Below, in pieces: positions 23,689 through 31,279 of a DNA stretch of 35,396 bases. The DNA comes from Actinophytocola sp. (lineage in GTDB: Bacteria > Actinomycetota > Actinomycetes > Mycobacteriales > Pseudonocardiaceae): assembly GCA_009379975.1 (NCBI GenBank), contig WHSS01000024.1, positions 1-35,396 on the forward strand. Direction: 5' to 3'. The notes beneath the pieces are model-generated. The model ran no database searches. It had not been told where the DNA came from and saw nothing but the letters and a program-made list of their open reading frames with translations. How positions within the stretch are numbered: the stretch's first letter is position 1; the number at the start of each line of letters is the position of its first letter. The translations under genes and the position numbers were made by a program.

Positions 23689-24885
23689 TCAATCATCGCC
23701 GCGGCCAAGCAGGTACTGACCGAAATGGGGCACGGTGAACGCGACCCGGCCCCGTTCGGCGGAGTAGATCAGGCCCTTCTTCATGAGACTGTCGCGCGCG
23801 GGCGAGAGCGAGGACGGCTTGCGTCCAAGGTAGACCGCGACGTCCGAACTGCCCGCGGCTTCGTCGCGGCCGTGAGTCAGCTCCGCCATGGCGAGCAGGT
23901 ACTCCCGCTCGGCCGGAGTCGCCCGCTCGTAGCGCGAACCGAAGAAGCCCACCGCGAGTTCGGCTTCGGCTTCCGGCGCGGACACCCGCACGTCCTCGAC
24001 CGTGATCGGGTCGGACGGCGCGGCGTCCCATGCGGCCTTGCCGTAGGCCTGGATGAAGTACGGGTAGCCGCCGGAGACGTCGAACAGCGCATCGAGAGCT
24101 TCCGGCTTGATGCCGGCGTCCTCGCGTTCGACCGGCACGAGTACCGCAAGGTCCGCGTCGTCGCGCTCGAGCCGATCGATGCGCGCGTAGCGGAAAAGCC
24201 GCTCGGAGTAGGACTTCGACGCCGACAGCACCGCGGGCACGTGTGGCAGGCCGGCGCCGACCACCACCAGCGGCGCGCGGGACTGCGACAGCTCGTGGCA
24301 GGCCGCGCACAGCGCCGAGACGTCGTCCGGCTGGAGGTCCTGCATCTCGTCGATGAGCAGCGCGACGCCGGTCCCGACGTCCGCCGCGAGCTCGGCGACG
24401 TCGGTGAACAGTTCGACGAGGTCGATCTCGATGTCGCCGGAGTCGGCGCGGCCGTGCGCGGCAGGCACGTCGATGCCCGGCTGCCAGCGGTCGCGCAGCT
24501 TCGCGTCGGATCGGTTGGCCCGCAACGCGAACGCCTTGAGCACGCCGAGCACTTCCTCCACCCGATCCGGCGCCCGATGCCGCACGGCGAGATCCCGGAT
24601 CGCGCGGTGCAGGGCGGCCGACAGCGGCCTGCGCAGCCCGGCGTCGGGGCGGGCCTCGATCTTGCCGGTGCCCCAGCCGCGGCGCATCGCCATGGAGCGA
24701 AGCTCGCCGAGCAGCACGGTCTTACCGACACCGCGCAGGCCGGTGAGCACCAGGCTGCGTTCCGGTCTGCCCCGCGCGACCCGTTCCAGTACCACCGCGA
24801 AGGCCTTGAGCTCCTTCACGCGGCCGGCGAGCTCGGGCGGGCGCTGGCCTGCGCCGGGGGCGAACGGGTTCCGCACCGGGTCCAT
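23689..24885 (-). CDS. AAA/Orc-like ATPase with C-terminal winged helix
   Basis: A 398-residue P-loop ATPase. Walker A is GLRGVGKT (49-56) and Walker B LLIDEMQD (176-183); a sensor-type Gly/Leu-rich segment (PLVVVGAGLPHV) follows at about 210, and a lid with YPYFIQAYGKAAW. The final 80 residues form a winged-helix-like region (ATPAEREYLLAMAEL ... PSSLSPARDSLMKKGLIY). The arrangement resembles AAA_16/archaeal-type ATPases of the STAND/Orc group that are common as single genes in actinobacteria, with unknown role. I chose ATG 24885 because AGAGGA is 7 bases upstream and the protein then begins MDPVRNPFAPGAGQ, a usual opening for this group. It may overlap a small upstream frame. Confidence 0.82.
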   Translation of the reverse strand: MDPVRNPFAPGAGQRPPELAGRVKELKAFAVVLERVARGRPERSLVLTGLRGVGKTVLLGELRSMAMRRGWGTGKIEARPDAGLRRPLSAALHRAIRDLAVRHRAPDRVEEVLGVLKAFALRANRSDAKLRDRWQPGIDVPAAHGRADSGDIEIDLVELFTDVAELAADVGTGVALLIDEMQDLQPDDVSALCAACHELSQSRAPLVVVGAGLPHVPAVLSASKSYSERLFRYARIDRLERDDADLAVLVPVEREDAGIKPEALDALFDVSGGYPYFIQAYGKAAWDAAPSDPITVEDVRVSAPEAEAELAVGFFGSRYERATPAEREYLLAMAELTHGRDEAAGSSDVAVYLGRKPSSLSPARDSLMKKGLIYSAERGRVAFTVPHFGQYLLGRGDD

Positions 24886-24959
24886 GCAGCGTCCTCTTCG
24901 AAGTCGACCGGCTCGGCGACGTCGGTCACCGAGCAATCCGCCCGCACGTATTCGGCCAC
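24816..24959 (-). CDS. possible small upstream ORF overlapping the AAA-ATPase start (47 aa)
   Basis: GTG 24959 is preceded at 9 bases by GGAGG and opens a 47-codon frame starting MAEYVRADCSVTDVAEPVDF. It overlaps the first 70 bases of the ATPase gene in another frame. The non-overlapping half looks like natural protein sequence, but the overlapping half is low-complexity. It could be a regulatory upstream ORF, or the remnant of an in-frame N-terminal extension. The call is weak. Confidence 0.25.
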   Translation of the reverse strand: MAEYVRADCSVTDVAEPVDFEEDAAWTRCGTRSPPAQASARPSSPAA

Positions 24960-25075
24960 TCGGACGAACCTCCGGCCCGCCCTCGCTCGGCCGAGCCGAA
25001 CAGTTCGCCTAGCACCGTATCGGCGTTTCTAGCGTCAGTCCGATATTGCGCCAGATTCCGCTAGCCGCGTGTCGC

Positions 25076-25148
25076 GCTGAAAGACGCCTTCAGTCCACTG
25101 GGCGTAGTGAGTGCCCCTTTCAGTCCATTGAGCGGTGCTCGGCTCAGC
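25076..25148. repeat. R1 palindromic repeat, copy c (degenerate right arm)
   Basis: The left 60 bases differ from copy d (25841-25919) at about six positions, making these two the closest pair in the family. The right terminal arm is degraded. It lies in the divergent gap between the AAA ATPase and vapB, in the same orientation as copy d, so the pair bracket vapBC as direct repeats. The rest of the 24960-25075 stretch shows no gene. Confidence 0.75.
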
Positions 25149-25158
25149 GTCGAACCTT

Positions 25159-25190
25159 TTGCTGCATTGCGCAGCTATTGCAGCTAGAAT
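25159..25190 (+). promoter_or_regulatory. vapBC promoter/operator; predicted leaderless start
   Basis: TAGAAT (25185-25190) fits the actinobacterial -10 pattern TANNNT and ends 6 bases before the vapB ATG, so transcription should start at the A of ATG. TTGCTG (25159-25164) is a possible -35 with a long 20-base spacer. No Shine-Dalgarno sequence is present. GCTGC and GCAGC arms around ATTGC (25161-25175), and AGCT words further on, are candidate autoregulatory half-sites. Confidence 0.5.
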
Positions 25191-25196
25191 GCAGGC

Positions 25197-25433
25197 ATGA
25201 GTGTCGCGATAACGATCAGGGACGTACCCGCAGAGGTGCGGGACGAGTTGGCCGCGCGGGCTAAGCGAAACGGGAAGTCCCTCCAGGAGTACCTGCGATG
25301 CTTTCTTGTCGACACGGCCGCGAGGCCGACCGTCGATGACGTCATCGCCCGCGCGCGGGCCAGGGTCGAGGCAACCGGGTCACGTGTCTCCGCCGAAACA
25401 ATCCTGGCCGACCGCGACGCGGACCGCCGATGA
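25197..25433 (+). CDS. vapB: VapB/FitA-type antitoxin
   Basis: A 78-residue protein with an N-terminal ribbon-helix-helix motif (MSVAITIRDVPAEVRDELAARAKRNGKSLQEYLRCFL) that should bind DNA as a dimer, and a charged C-terminal tail (RARARVEATGSRVSAETILADRDADRR) of the kind that wraps around the partner PIN toxin. Its ATGA overlaps the next start by 4 bases, fixing the usual antitoxin-first order and coupling translation. The complex is expected to repress its own promoter. No ribosome-binding site precedes the ATG; the -10 spacing suggests a leaderless message. The module is flanked by R1 repeats. Confidence 0.9.
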   Translation: MSVAITIRDVPAEVRDELAARAKRNGKSLQEYLRCFLVDTAARPTVDDVIARARARVEATGSRVSAETILADRDADRR

Positions 25434-25831
25434 GGGTGGTAGTACCGGACGCTTCCGCAGTAGTTGCCGCGCTGGTGGACAGCGGGCCGGACGGCGAATG
25501 GGCGGCCACGAGGTTGTCCGGCGCGGATCTCATCGCTCCCCACCAGATGCCGTTTGAGACGGCCAACATCCTGCGTCGCCAGGAACTCGCCGGAGAGATC
25601 AGCGCGGACCAGGCCGTCCAAGCGCACGTCGACCTACTCGACCTTCCGGTCCAGTACTTCCCGTACTACACCTTGGCTCACCGCTCGTGGCAGTTGCGAA
25701 GGAACCTCTCGATCTATGACGCTTCCTACGTCGCGCTCGCCGAACTGGCGTCAGCGAACTTGGTGACGCTGGACCGTCGCATCGCGCGAGCGCCGGGAGT
25801 TCGCGGCGCCGTCGTTACGCCCGAATCCTGA
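25430..25831 (+). CDS. vapC: VapC PIN-domain ribonuclease toxin
   Basis: A 133-residue PIN-domain RNase of the VapC group, normally directed at tRNA or rRNA and held inactive by VapB. The conserved acidic set is present: D7 in VVPDAS, E43 in PFETANIL, D97 in YDASYVALAE and D115 in TLDRR, so the enzyme is probably active. Length is typical. The start overlaps vapB. The stop lies 9 bases before R1 copy d. Confidence 0.93.
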   Translation: MRVVVPDASAVVAALVDSGPDGEWAATRLSGADLIAPHQMPFETANILRRQELAGEISADQAVQAHVDLLDLPVQYFPYYTLAHRSWQLRRNLSIYDASYVALAELASANLVTLDRRIARAPGVRGAVVTPES

Positions 25832-25840
25832 GCCAGCCAC

Positions 25841-25919
25841 GCTGAAAGACGCTTTCAGTCCACTGGGCGGACTGAGTGGCCCCTTCAGTCCGTTGAGCGG
25901 ACTGAAGGCGTCTTTCAGC
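25841..25919. repeat. R1 palindromic repeat, copy d (best-preserved copy)
   Basis: This 79-bp element is the best palindrome of the family: the ends GCTGAAAGACGC and GCGTCTTTCAGC are exact reverse complements, and the inner words TCAGTCC/GGACTGA alternate twice. It is the same length as copy a. It separates vapC from the convergent DrrAB-like genes and may serve as a bidirectional terminator. Confidence 0.88.
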
Positions 25920-26016
25920 GCGCAGTGAGGATGGCGGCTCCTAGCGCCTTCTACGCGAATCTAGCTAGATCACTAGACAGTCCGATAAAGCGGCAGAGAA
26001 CGGCGGTCAGAACTAA

Positions 26017-26055
26017 AGCGGGGTTGGTGCGCCCTGAGGACGCACCAACCCCGCT
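26017..26055 (-). terminator. terminator of the DrrAB-like operon
   Basis: AGCGGGGTTGGTGCG (26017-26031) pairs over 15 bp with CGCACCAACCCCGCT (26041-26055) around a 9-base loop. On the minus strand it is followed by TTTAG. It begins 17 bases after the permease stop. Confidence 0.88.
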
Positions 26056-26071
26056 GCTAAACCCAAGTCGG

Positions 26072-26947
26072 CTACTTGCTGGCCACCTTGCGGTACTTGG
26101 CCACCGCGAGCGGCACGAAGATCACGAAGATGGCGGCGCAGCACATCAGCGCATACAGCGTCGCGTTATCCGCTTGCCACCCGCTGGGCCGTTCGAACCC
26201 TGCCAGCGCCGGGTTACCGAAGAGATTCCGGGCGGAGTCGGCGACCGCCGTCACCGGATTCCATTCGGCGAACGTCCGCAACGGACCGGGCAGCGTCGTC
26301 TGCACCACGAACGCCGAGGAAATGAACGTCACCGGGAACATCCAGATGAACCCGGCACTCTGCGCCACCTCCACCTTGCCTGCCAGCATCCCGACCAGCG
26401 CGCCGATCCAGGACATCGCGAAGCCGAACAGCAGCAGCACGGCGAACCCCAGCACGGCGTCGAGGAAGCTGCCGCGGATACGCCAGCCGACGATCAACCC
26501 GCACAGCGCCATGACCAGCAGGCCCAGCGCGTTGACGGCCATATCGGCGACGGTGCGGCCGAGGAGCACGGCCATGCGCGACATCGGCAGCGAACGGAAC
26601 CGGTCGATCACACCCTTCTGCAGGTCGCTGGCCATGCCGATGGTGGTGAACGCGGAGTTGAACGCCACCGTCTGGGCGAAGATGCCGCCCATCAGGAACT
26701 CCCGATACGCCTCACCGCCGAAGCTGCCGCCGAATACGTAGGCGAAGAGCAGCACGAACATGATCGGCTGAATGGTGGCGCCGAGCAGCAACTCCGGATT
26801 GCGGCGGACGTTCATCAGGTTTCGCCAGGTGACGATGCCACCGTCACTCAGGTTCTGCCGCAGCACGCCGCCAAACCCGCCCTGGGGTATCAGGCTGATC
26901 GGCGCCGGCGGCGGAGTCACGGTTTCGGTTTTGGTCGCGGAACTCAT
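26072..26947 (-). CDS. ABC-2 exporter permease, DrrB-like
   Basis: A 291-residue membrane protein with a Pro/Thr-rich cytosolic N-terminus and about six spans. Family marks are the elbow segment RNLMNVRRNPELLLGATIQPIMFVLLFAYVFGG, the coupling region SDLQKGVIDRFRSLPMSR, and MFPVTFISSAFVVQTTLPGPLRTFAEWNPVTAVAD, all typical of daunorubicin-resistance (DrrB)-type permeases. It pairs with the DrrA-like ATPase encoded just upstream, whose stop overlaps this start by 4 bases. Such exporters expel drugs, lipids or glycolipids; here the substrate is unknown because no biosynthetic cluster adjoins. Confidence 0.92.
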   Translation of the reverse strand: MSSATKTETVTPPPAPISLIPQGGFGGVLRQNLSDGGIVTWRNLMNVRRNPELLLGATIQPIMFVLLFAYVFGGSFGGEAYREFLMGGIFAQTVAFNSAFTTIGMASDLQKGVIDRFRSLPMSRMAVLLGRTVADMAVNALGLLVMALCGLIVGWRIRGSFLDAVLGFAVLLLFGFAMSWIGALVGMLAGKVEVAQSAGFIWMFPVTFISSAFVVQTTLPGPLRTFAEWNPVTAVADSARNLFGNPALAGFERPSGWQADNATLYALMCCAAIFVIFVPLAVAKYRKVASK

Positions 26948-27963
26948 GCCGCCGCCTCCGTTTTCTTGCCGCGACGGCCCTTCGCCTTGGGTTCCGGCTC
27001 GGCCTCTGCTTCGGCATGATGCCCGGTCAGCGACAGGAACACGTCGTCGAGCGTCGGCCGATGCAACGCGACATCGGTAACCGTGACGTTGTGACCGTCG
27101 AGCCTGCGCAGCGCTTCGATCAAGGCCTTCGGCCCGGCGTCGACCAGCACGTCAGCTTTGCGGGTGTGCGAGTCGGTCGACGGCGATCCGCTGCCGATCT
27201 CGGCCAGCACCCGCGCGGTGACCTCGAGATCGGCGGCATCGTTCACGATCAGCTCCAGCCGCTCGCCGCCGACCTCGTTCTTGAGCTCGTCGGCGGAGCC
27301 GCGGGCGATGACCTTGCCCTTGTCGATGACGACGATGGTGTCGGCGAGCTGATCGGCTTCCTCCAGGTACTGCGTCGTCAGCAATACGGTCGTGCCGTCC
27401 GCGACGAGCTCGGAGATCACCTGCCAGGTGTCCAGCCTGCCCCGCGGGTCGAGCCCGGTGGTCGGCTCGTCGAGCACCACCACCGTCGGCCGCGCCACCA
27501 GCGCGCCCGCCAGGTCGAGCCTGCGGCGCATACCGCCCGAGTAACCCTTCGACGGCCGGTCACCGTCCTCGGTCAGATTGAACCGGGACAGCAACTCCCG
27601 CGCCCTGGCCTGCGACGTCGCCCGGTTCATCCCGTACAGCCGGGCGACCATGTACAGGTTCTCGAAGCCGGTGAGGTTCTCGTCCACGGCGGCGTACTGC
27701 CCGGAAAGGCCGATCGACCTCCGGACGGCGTCCGGATCGGCGAGGGCGTCATGCCCCGCCACGAACGCCCGGCCGGAGTCCGGCTTGAGCAATGTCGTCA
27801 AAATGCGCACCGTCGTCGTCTTGCCTGCGCCGTTCGGCCCGAGCAGGCCAAGTACTTGGCCGGTCGGTATCTCCAGGTCAACACCGTTCAGCGCGTGGGT
27901 GGCGCCGAACGTCTTGACCAGATTTTCCGCGCGCACCGCTATTTCCCTCTGCGGGGATCCCAT
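26944..27963 (-). CDS. ABC exporter ATPase, DrrA-like
   Basis: The 339-residue ATPase has Walker A GPNGAGKT (42-49), signature YSGGMRRR (141-148), Walker B VVVLDEP (161-167) and the H-loop TTQYLEEADQLAD. The C-terminal region holds the DrrA-type accessory domain and the conserved LHRPTLDDVFLSLTG. It ends in a Lys/Glu-rich, probably disordered tail. GGGAGGGAAAAC lies directly before the ATG. The gene is first in a two-gene operon with the permease. CTGACGC/GCGTCAG arms upstream (27980-28044) may be an operator. Confidence 0.94.
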   Translation of the reverse strand: MGSPQREIAVRAENLVKTFGATHALNGVDLEIPTGQVLGLLGPNGAGKTTTVRILTTLLKPDSGRAFVAGHDALADPDAVRRSIGLSGQYAAVDENLTGFENLYMVARLYGMNRATSQARARELLSRFNLTEDGDRPSKGYSGGMRRRLDLAGALVARPTVVVLDEPTTGLDPRGRLDTWQVISELVADGTTVLLTTQYLEEADQLADTIVVIDKGKVIARGSADELKNEVGGERLELIVNDAADLEVTARVLAEIGSGSPSTDSHTRKADVLVDAGPKALIEALRRLDGHNVTVTDVALHRPTLDDVFLSLTGHHAEAEAEPEPKAKGRRGKKTEAAA

Positions 27964-27979
27964 GTTTTCCCTCCCGAAA

Positions 27980-28057
27980 CTGACGCATTTTCACGTCCTG
28001 GGTATCAGCGCCATGCTACGAGGGAACACCGACAAAAGCGTCAGGGTTATTCCCTGA
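27980..28057 (-). promoter_or_regulatory. inverted repeat and terminator between the lyase operon and drrA-like gene
   Basis: CTGACGC (27980-27986) and GCGTCAG (28038-28044) form a spaced inverted repeat upstream of the DrrA-like gene. TCAGGG-TTATT-CCCTGA (28041-28057) is a hairpin that, on the minus strand, is followed by CGCTTTTG. The latter probably terminates the lyase operon, which ends at 28081. Confidence 0.45.
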
Positions 28058-28080
28058 GCTGAACCCGAACCGGCCCTGGA

Positions 28081-29616
28081 TCAGGCAGCGCCGGGGTCGC
28101 CGGTGATATGGCGCAGCGCGGCCTGCAGCTCGGCCGACCCGAGCACCTCCCGCGCGACGCGTTCGACGTCATCGCCGAACGGCCGGTCTTCGTCCAGCGG
28201 CGCGACAACTTCGCGCACCGCACGCAGCAGCAGTTCAGGCCCGGCGCCGACGCTCTCAGGCCGGGCGAGCTCGACAGCCTGAGCGGCGACGACGGCTTCG
28301 ACGGCGAGCACGTAGCGAACCCGCGCGAGGATCGTGGTCAGCCGGCGGGCACCGAACGCGGCGTTGGTCGAATCATCCTCGACCCCGTCCGCGCCGTACC
28401 GCGGGTCCGTCGACACCGGGGTCGACAGGAATCGGATTTCGGCCGCCAGCGCCTGCGCGGTCTTGAGCAGCGAAGCGAGTCCCGACCGCTCCGGACCGTG
28501 CGGCGTCGCGTTCGCCGGGATGCCGCTCGTCGCGGGAGAGAGCAGCCGCGCGGTGCGCATCACCGACAGCGATGCCGACTGGCACAGCGCGAGCGCGAGG
28601 GTGTCGCAGCCCAAGGCGAGTCCGGGGGTGTGGAAGTTGCCGGTCGACAAGATCTCGCCGGAGTCGGCCAGGACGATCGGGTTGTCTCCGGAGCCGTTGA
28701 GTTCCGGCTCCAACGCATCGGTCAGGAAGGTCAACGCCGCGTGCAGCGCGCCGTGCACCTGCGAGACGCACCGCAGGCTGATCGGGTCCTGCATCCGCCG
28801 GGCGTTGCCTGCATCGGTGAGCTCGCCGCCCGCCAGCAGCGCGAGCAAGCCACGCGCGGCGTCGGCCTGCCCCGGCGCGGCGCGGACGGCTTGCACCCGG
28901 GCGTCGAAGGGACTGGTGTTGCCGCGAAAGCCTTCGAAGGTCAAGGCCGCGACCGCTTGCGCCAGCACCACGCCGGTCGCGGCGTCGGCGACGACGAGCG
29001 CACCGTGCCCGGCCGCCAACGGGCTGGCCCCGCACAGCACCAGCCCGTCCTTCGGCCCCAGCGCGACCGGGGCAAGGCCGCGGCGGCGCAGCGCGGTGGC
29101 CCCGTCGATAAGCTCCCCGCCCACCTCGGCGTGGCCTTCGCCGATCACTACGAGGCCGACGTGCGCCATCTGGTTGAGGTCGGAGGCACCGATCGAACCC
29201 ACTTCCGGCACCAGCGGATGCACGCCCTCGTTGAGCATGGCCACGAGCAGTTCTGCCACCGCGGGCTGCACCCCGCTGCCGCCGGCGGCGATGCCGTTCA
29301 CCCTGGCCAGCATCGCCGCTCGGACCACCTCGGTTGGCAGCGGCTCGCCCACCGCGTTCGCACGGCCCCGCACGGTGCGCACGCTGAACTCGGCGAGTTC
29401 TTCGCGGGCGAGCGCATGGCTCGACCGCGAACCGAGCCCGGTCGTCACGCCGTAGGCAGGCACGCGCCGGTTCACGACGTCGTCGACAACCGCACGATCG
29501 CGGGCGAGCCGCCGCATCGTGTCGGGCGCGAGCACGGCGGGCGCGCCGTGGCGGGCGACGAGGACCACCTCAGCGGGCGTCAGGGTGCTGCCCGCTATGA
29601 GTACCTCTGGTGTCAC
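28081..29616 (-). CDS. aromatic amino acid lyase (HAL/PAL) homologue with altered MIO site
   Basis: A 511-residue protein with the overall fold pattern of histidine ammonia-lyase: YGVTTGLG (55-62, keeping the catalytic Tyr), a SLRCVSQVHGA helix start, NGSGDNP (307-313), GNFH (326-329) and an ED pair at 413-414. However, the MIO-forming Ala-Ser-Gly reads Ala144-Ser145-Asp146 (GSIGASDLNQMAH instead of GASGDLxPLAH). The usual LLNGTQ Asn motif is replaced by VLCGASP, and the QDxYSLRC Tyr is Ile279. Classical histidine deamination is therefore doubtful. The known MIO-free relative is ergothionase, which eliminates trimethylamine from ergothioneine. The gene starts 5 bases after the importer's binding-protein gene, as the last gene of that operon, so it probably acts on the imported compound. 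Confidence 0.85.
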   Translation of the reverse strand: MTPEVLIAGSTLTPAEVVLVARHGAPAVLAPDTMRRLARDRAVVDDVVNRRVPAYGVTTGLGSRSSHALAREELAEFSVRTVRGRANAVGEPLPTEVVRAAMLARVNGIAAGGSGVQPAVAELLVAMLNEGVHPLVPEVGSIGASDLNQMAHVGLVVIGEGHAEVGGELIDGATALRRRGLAPVALGPKDGLVLCGASPLAAGHGALVVADAATGVVLAQAVAALTFEGFRGNTSPFDARVQAVRAAPGQADAARGLLALLAGGELTDAGNARRMQDPISLRCVSQVHGALHAALTFLTDALEPELNGSGDNPIVLADSGEILSTGNFHTPGLALGCDTLALALCQSASLSVMRTARLLSPATSGIPANATPHGPERSGLASLLKTAQALAAEIRFLSTPVSTDPRYGADGVEDDSTNAAFGARRLTTILARVRYVLAVEAVVAAQAVELARPESVGAGPELLLRAVREVVAPLDEDRPFGDDVERVAREVLGSAELQAALRHITGDPGAA

Positions 29617-29621
29617 CTTGC

Positions 29622-30542
29622 TCAGATCAGGCCGCTCTCGGTCAGGAAGTCCTTCGCGACGGTGTCGGCGTTCTCCTTGTCGACGTCGATGCGCCGGACC
29701 AGCGCCGTGACCTTCTCGGTGTCGAGCTTCGCCGAGATCTCGTTCAGGACGGCCTTGACCTCGTCGCTGGCCTTGCTCTCCCTGATGAGCGGCACGATGT
29801 TCTGGGCGATGTGGATGTGCTTCGGGTCTTCCAGGATGACGAAGTTGTTGTCCGGGATCGCGCTCTGCGTGGTGAACAGCTGCGAGACGTCCACGTCGCC
29901 ACCCTTGAGCGCCTGCACCGTCAGCGGCCCGGCGACATCGAGCGTCTTGTATTCCTTGAACTTCAGGCCGTAAACCTCTTCCAGGCCCTTCAGTCCCGCC
30001 TTGCGCTCCCGGAACTCCGACGAGCCACCGACGACGAGCTTCTCCGCGATAGGCTTCAGGTCCTCAATGGACTTGAGGTTGTACTTCTCCGCCGTCTCCG
30101 CCCGCACGACCAGTGCGTCCTCGTCGACCGCCTCCGACATGTCCAATGCGGACAGGTCATCGGGCAGCGCGTCACCGAGCGCGGTGTAGACCTCGTCCGA
30201 CTCGGTCTCGGTGGCCTTGGGCTCGAAGTGCAGCAGCAGGTTTCCGGTGTACTCCGGCAGCAGGTCGATCGACCCGTCCTCCAAGGCGGGAATATAGACC
30301 TCGCGGCTGCCGATGTTCAGCTTCTTCTCGACCTCCAGCCCCTTGGCCTCCAGCGCCTGGGCGAAGATCTCCGCGAGCAGTACGTTCTCGGAGAAGTTGG
30401 CGGAGCCGACGGTGATCGTCCCGTCCGCCGACTTTTCGCCGCCACCCGCGTCGAGCGGGTCGCCCCCGCCGCCGCATGCCGCGAGCGTGAAGGCCGCCGC
30501 CGCGCACAGGGCGGTGAGCCGAGTCAGCTTCGTTGTGACCAC
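29622..30542 (-). CDS. OpuC/QAT-type substrate-binding lipoprotein
   Basis: A 306-residue lipoprotein. GTG 30542 follows GGAGG by 5 bases, and the signal peptide ends in the lipobox LAAC (Cys23), followed by a Gly-rich linker. The mature part is a type II periplasmic-binding fold of the glycine betaine/carnitine/choline (OpuAC/OpuCC) family: ITVGSANFSENVLLAEIFAQ, REVYIPALEDGSIDLLPEYTGNLL, and QLFTTQSAIPDNNFVIL. The PEYTGN segment corresponds to the EYTGT-type ligand loop of quaternary-amine binders. It follows its permeases in the operon and directly precedes the lyase gene. The ligand could be a betaine (including ergothioneine or hercynine), carnitine, choline or histidine. Confidence 0.9.
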   Translation of the reverse strand: MVTTKLTRLTALCAAAAFTLAACGGGGDPLDAGGGEKSADGTITVGSANFSENVLLAEIFAQALEAKGLEVEKKLNIGSREVYIPALEDGSIDLLPEYTGNLLLHFEPKATETESDEVYTALGDALPDDLSALDMSEAVDEDALVVRAETAEKYNLKSIEDLKPIAEKLVVGGSSEFRERKAGLKGLEEVYGLKFKEYKTLDVAGPLTVQALKGGDVDVSQLFTTQSAIPDNNFVILEDPKHIHIAQNIVPLIRESKASDEVKAVLNEISAKLDTEKVTALVRRIDVDKENADTVAKDFLTESGLI

Positions 30543-30565
30543 GAGATCCTCCAGTTTGGTGAGTT

Positions 30566-31279
30566 TCAATGAGTGGTTGCGGGTGCCAGATCGGTGTCCG
30601 CCGACGGGGCCGGCGCACGTCCGGTGAGCCCGTCGGAGACGACTATGCGGGAGAACAGGGCGAAAACCAGGTCGACGGCGATCGCAAGCAGTGCTACGAG
30701 AACCGCTCCCGTCACCATTTCGGCATAGTTGCGCACGCCAAGGCCGTCGATGAGGAATCGACCCAGCCCGCCGAGCGCGACGAACGCCGCGATGGTCGCC
30801 GTCGACACGATCTGCAGCGCCGAACTCCGCAGGCCGGAGATGACCAGCGGCAGCGCGATGGGCAGTTCCACGCGCCGGAGCACATCGAACTCCGTCATAC
30901 CCATGCCGCGCGCCGCGTCGACGGTGGCGGGCGACACGCCGCGAATGCCCTCGTAGGTCGCGGCGACGATCGGCGGGATGCCGAGCACGACCAGGGCAAC
31001 CAGCACCGGGGTCAGGCCGAGCCCGACGGCAAGCACCAGGAGCGTGAGCACGCCGAGGCTCGGGAACGAGCGGGCGGCGTTGCCGATGCTGATCGCCAAG
31101 AACGCGCCCTTGCCGGTGTGGCCGATCAGCAGGCCGACCGGCAGCGCGATGAGGGCGGCGATGCCCAGCGAGAGCGCGGTGTACCACACGTGTTCGAAGA
31201 TCCGTACCGGAATTCCGCGCGGTCCCGACCAGTGCGCCGGATCGCCGATGAACTCGAGGAGCTGAGCGAAGATGCTCAC
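30566..31279 (-). CDS. quaternary-amine ABC importer permease 2
   Basis: A 237-residue permease with five or six spans and the binding-protein-dependent EAA motif (DAARGMGMTEFDVLRRVELPIALPLVISGLRSSALQ). GTG 31279 is chosen: GGGAGG lies just upstream and its GTGA overlaps the stop of permease 1 by 4 bases. A longer frame extends upstream but only reads through permease 1 out of frame. Two different permeases with one ATPase and one lipoprotein match the OpuC/OsmU layout of betaine importers. Confidence 0.92.
   Translation of the reverse strand: MSIFAQLLEFIGDPAHWSGPRGIPVRIFEHVWYTALSLGIAALIALPVGLLIGHTGKGAFLAISIGNAARSFPSLGVLTLLVLAVGLGLTPVLVALVVLGIPPIVAATYEGIRGVSPATVDAARGMGMTEFDVLRRVELPIALPLVISGLRSSALQIVSTATIAAFVALGGLGRFLIDGLGVRNYAEMVTGAVLVALLAIAVDLVFALFSRIVVSDGLTGRAPAPSADTDLAPATTH

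Noticed and set aside
26189-26215. tRNA T-arm-like sequence (GTTCGAAC) on the minus strand
   Set aside because: It lies inside the DrrB-like permease coding region, the flanking 5-bp arms do not pair, and no acceptor or anticodon stem is visible.
28108-29973. Long plus-strand open frame opposite the lyase and binding-protein genes
   Set aside because: Its composition is Arg/Gln/His/Gly-rich and low in hydrophobic residues, as expected for antisense of GC-rich coding DNA.
29622-31187. Longer start for the substrate-binding protein
   Set aside because: The extension reads through permease 2 out of frame, while GTG 30542 has GGAGG and opens directly on a lipoprotein signal peptide.
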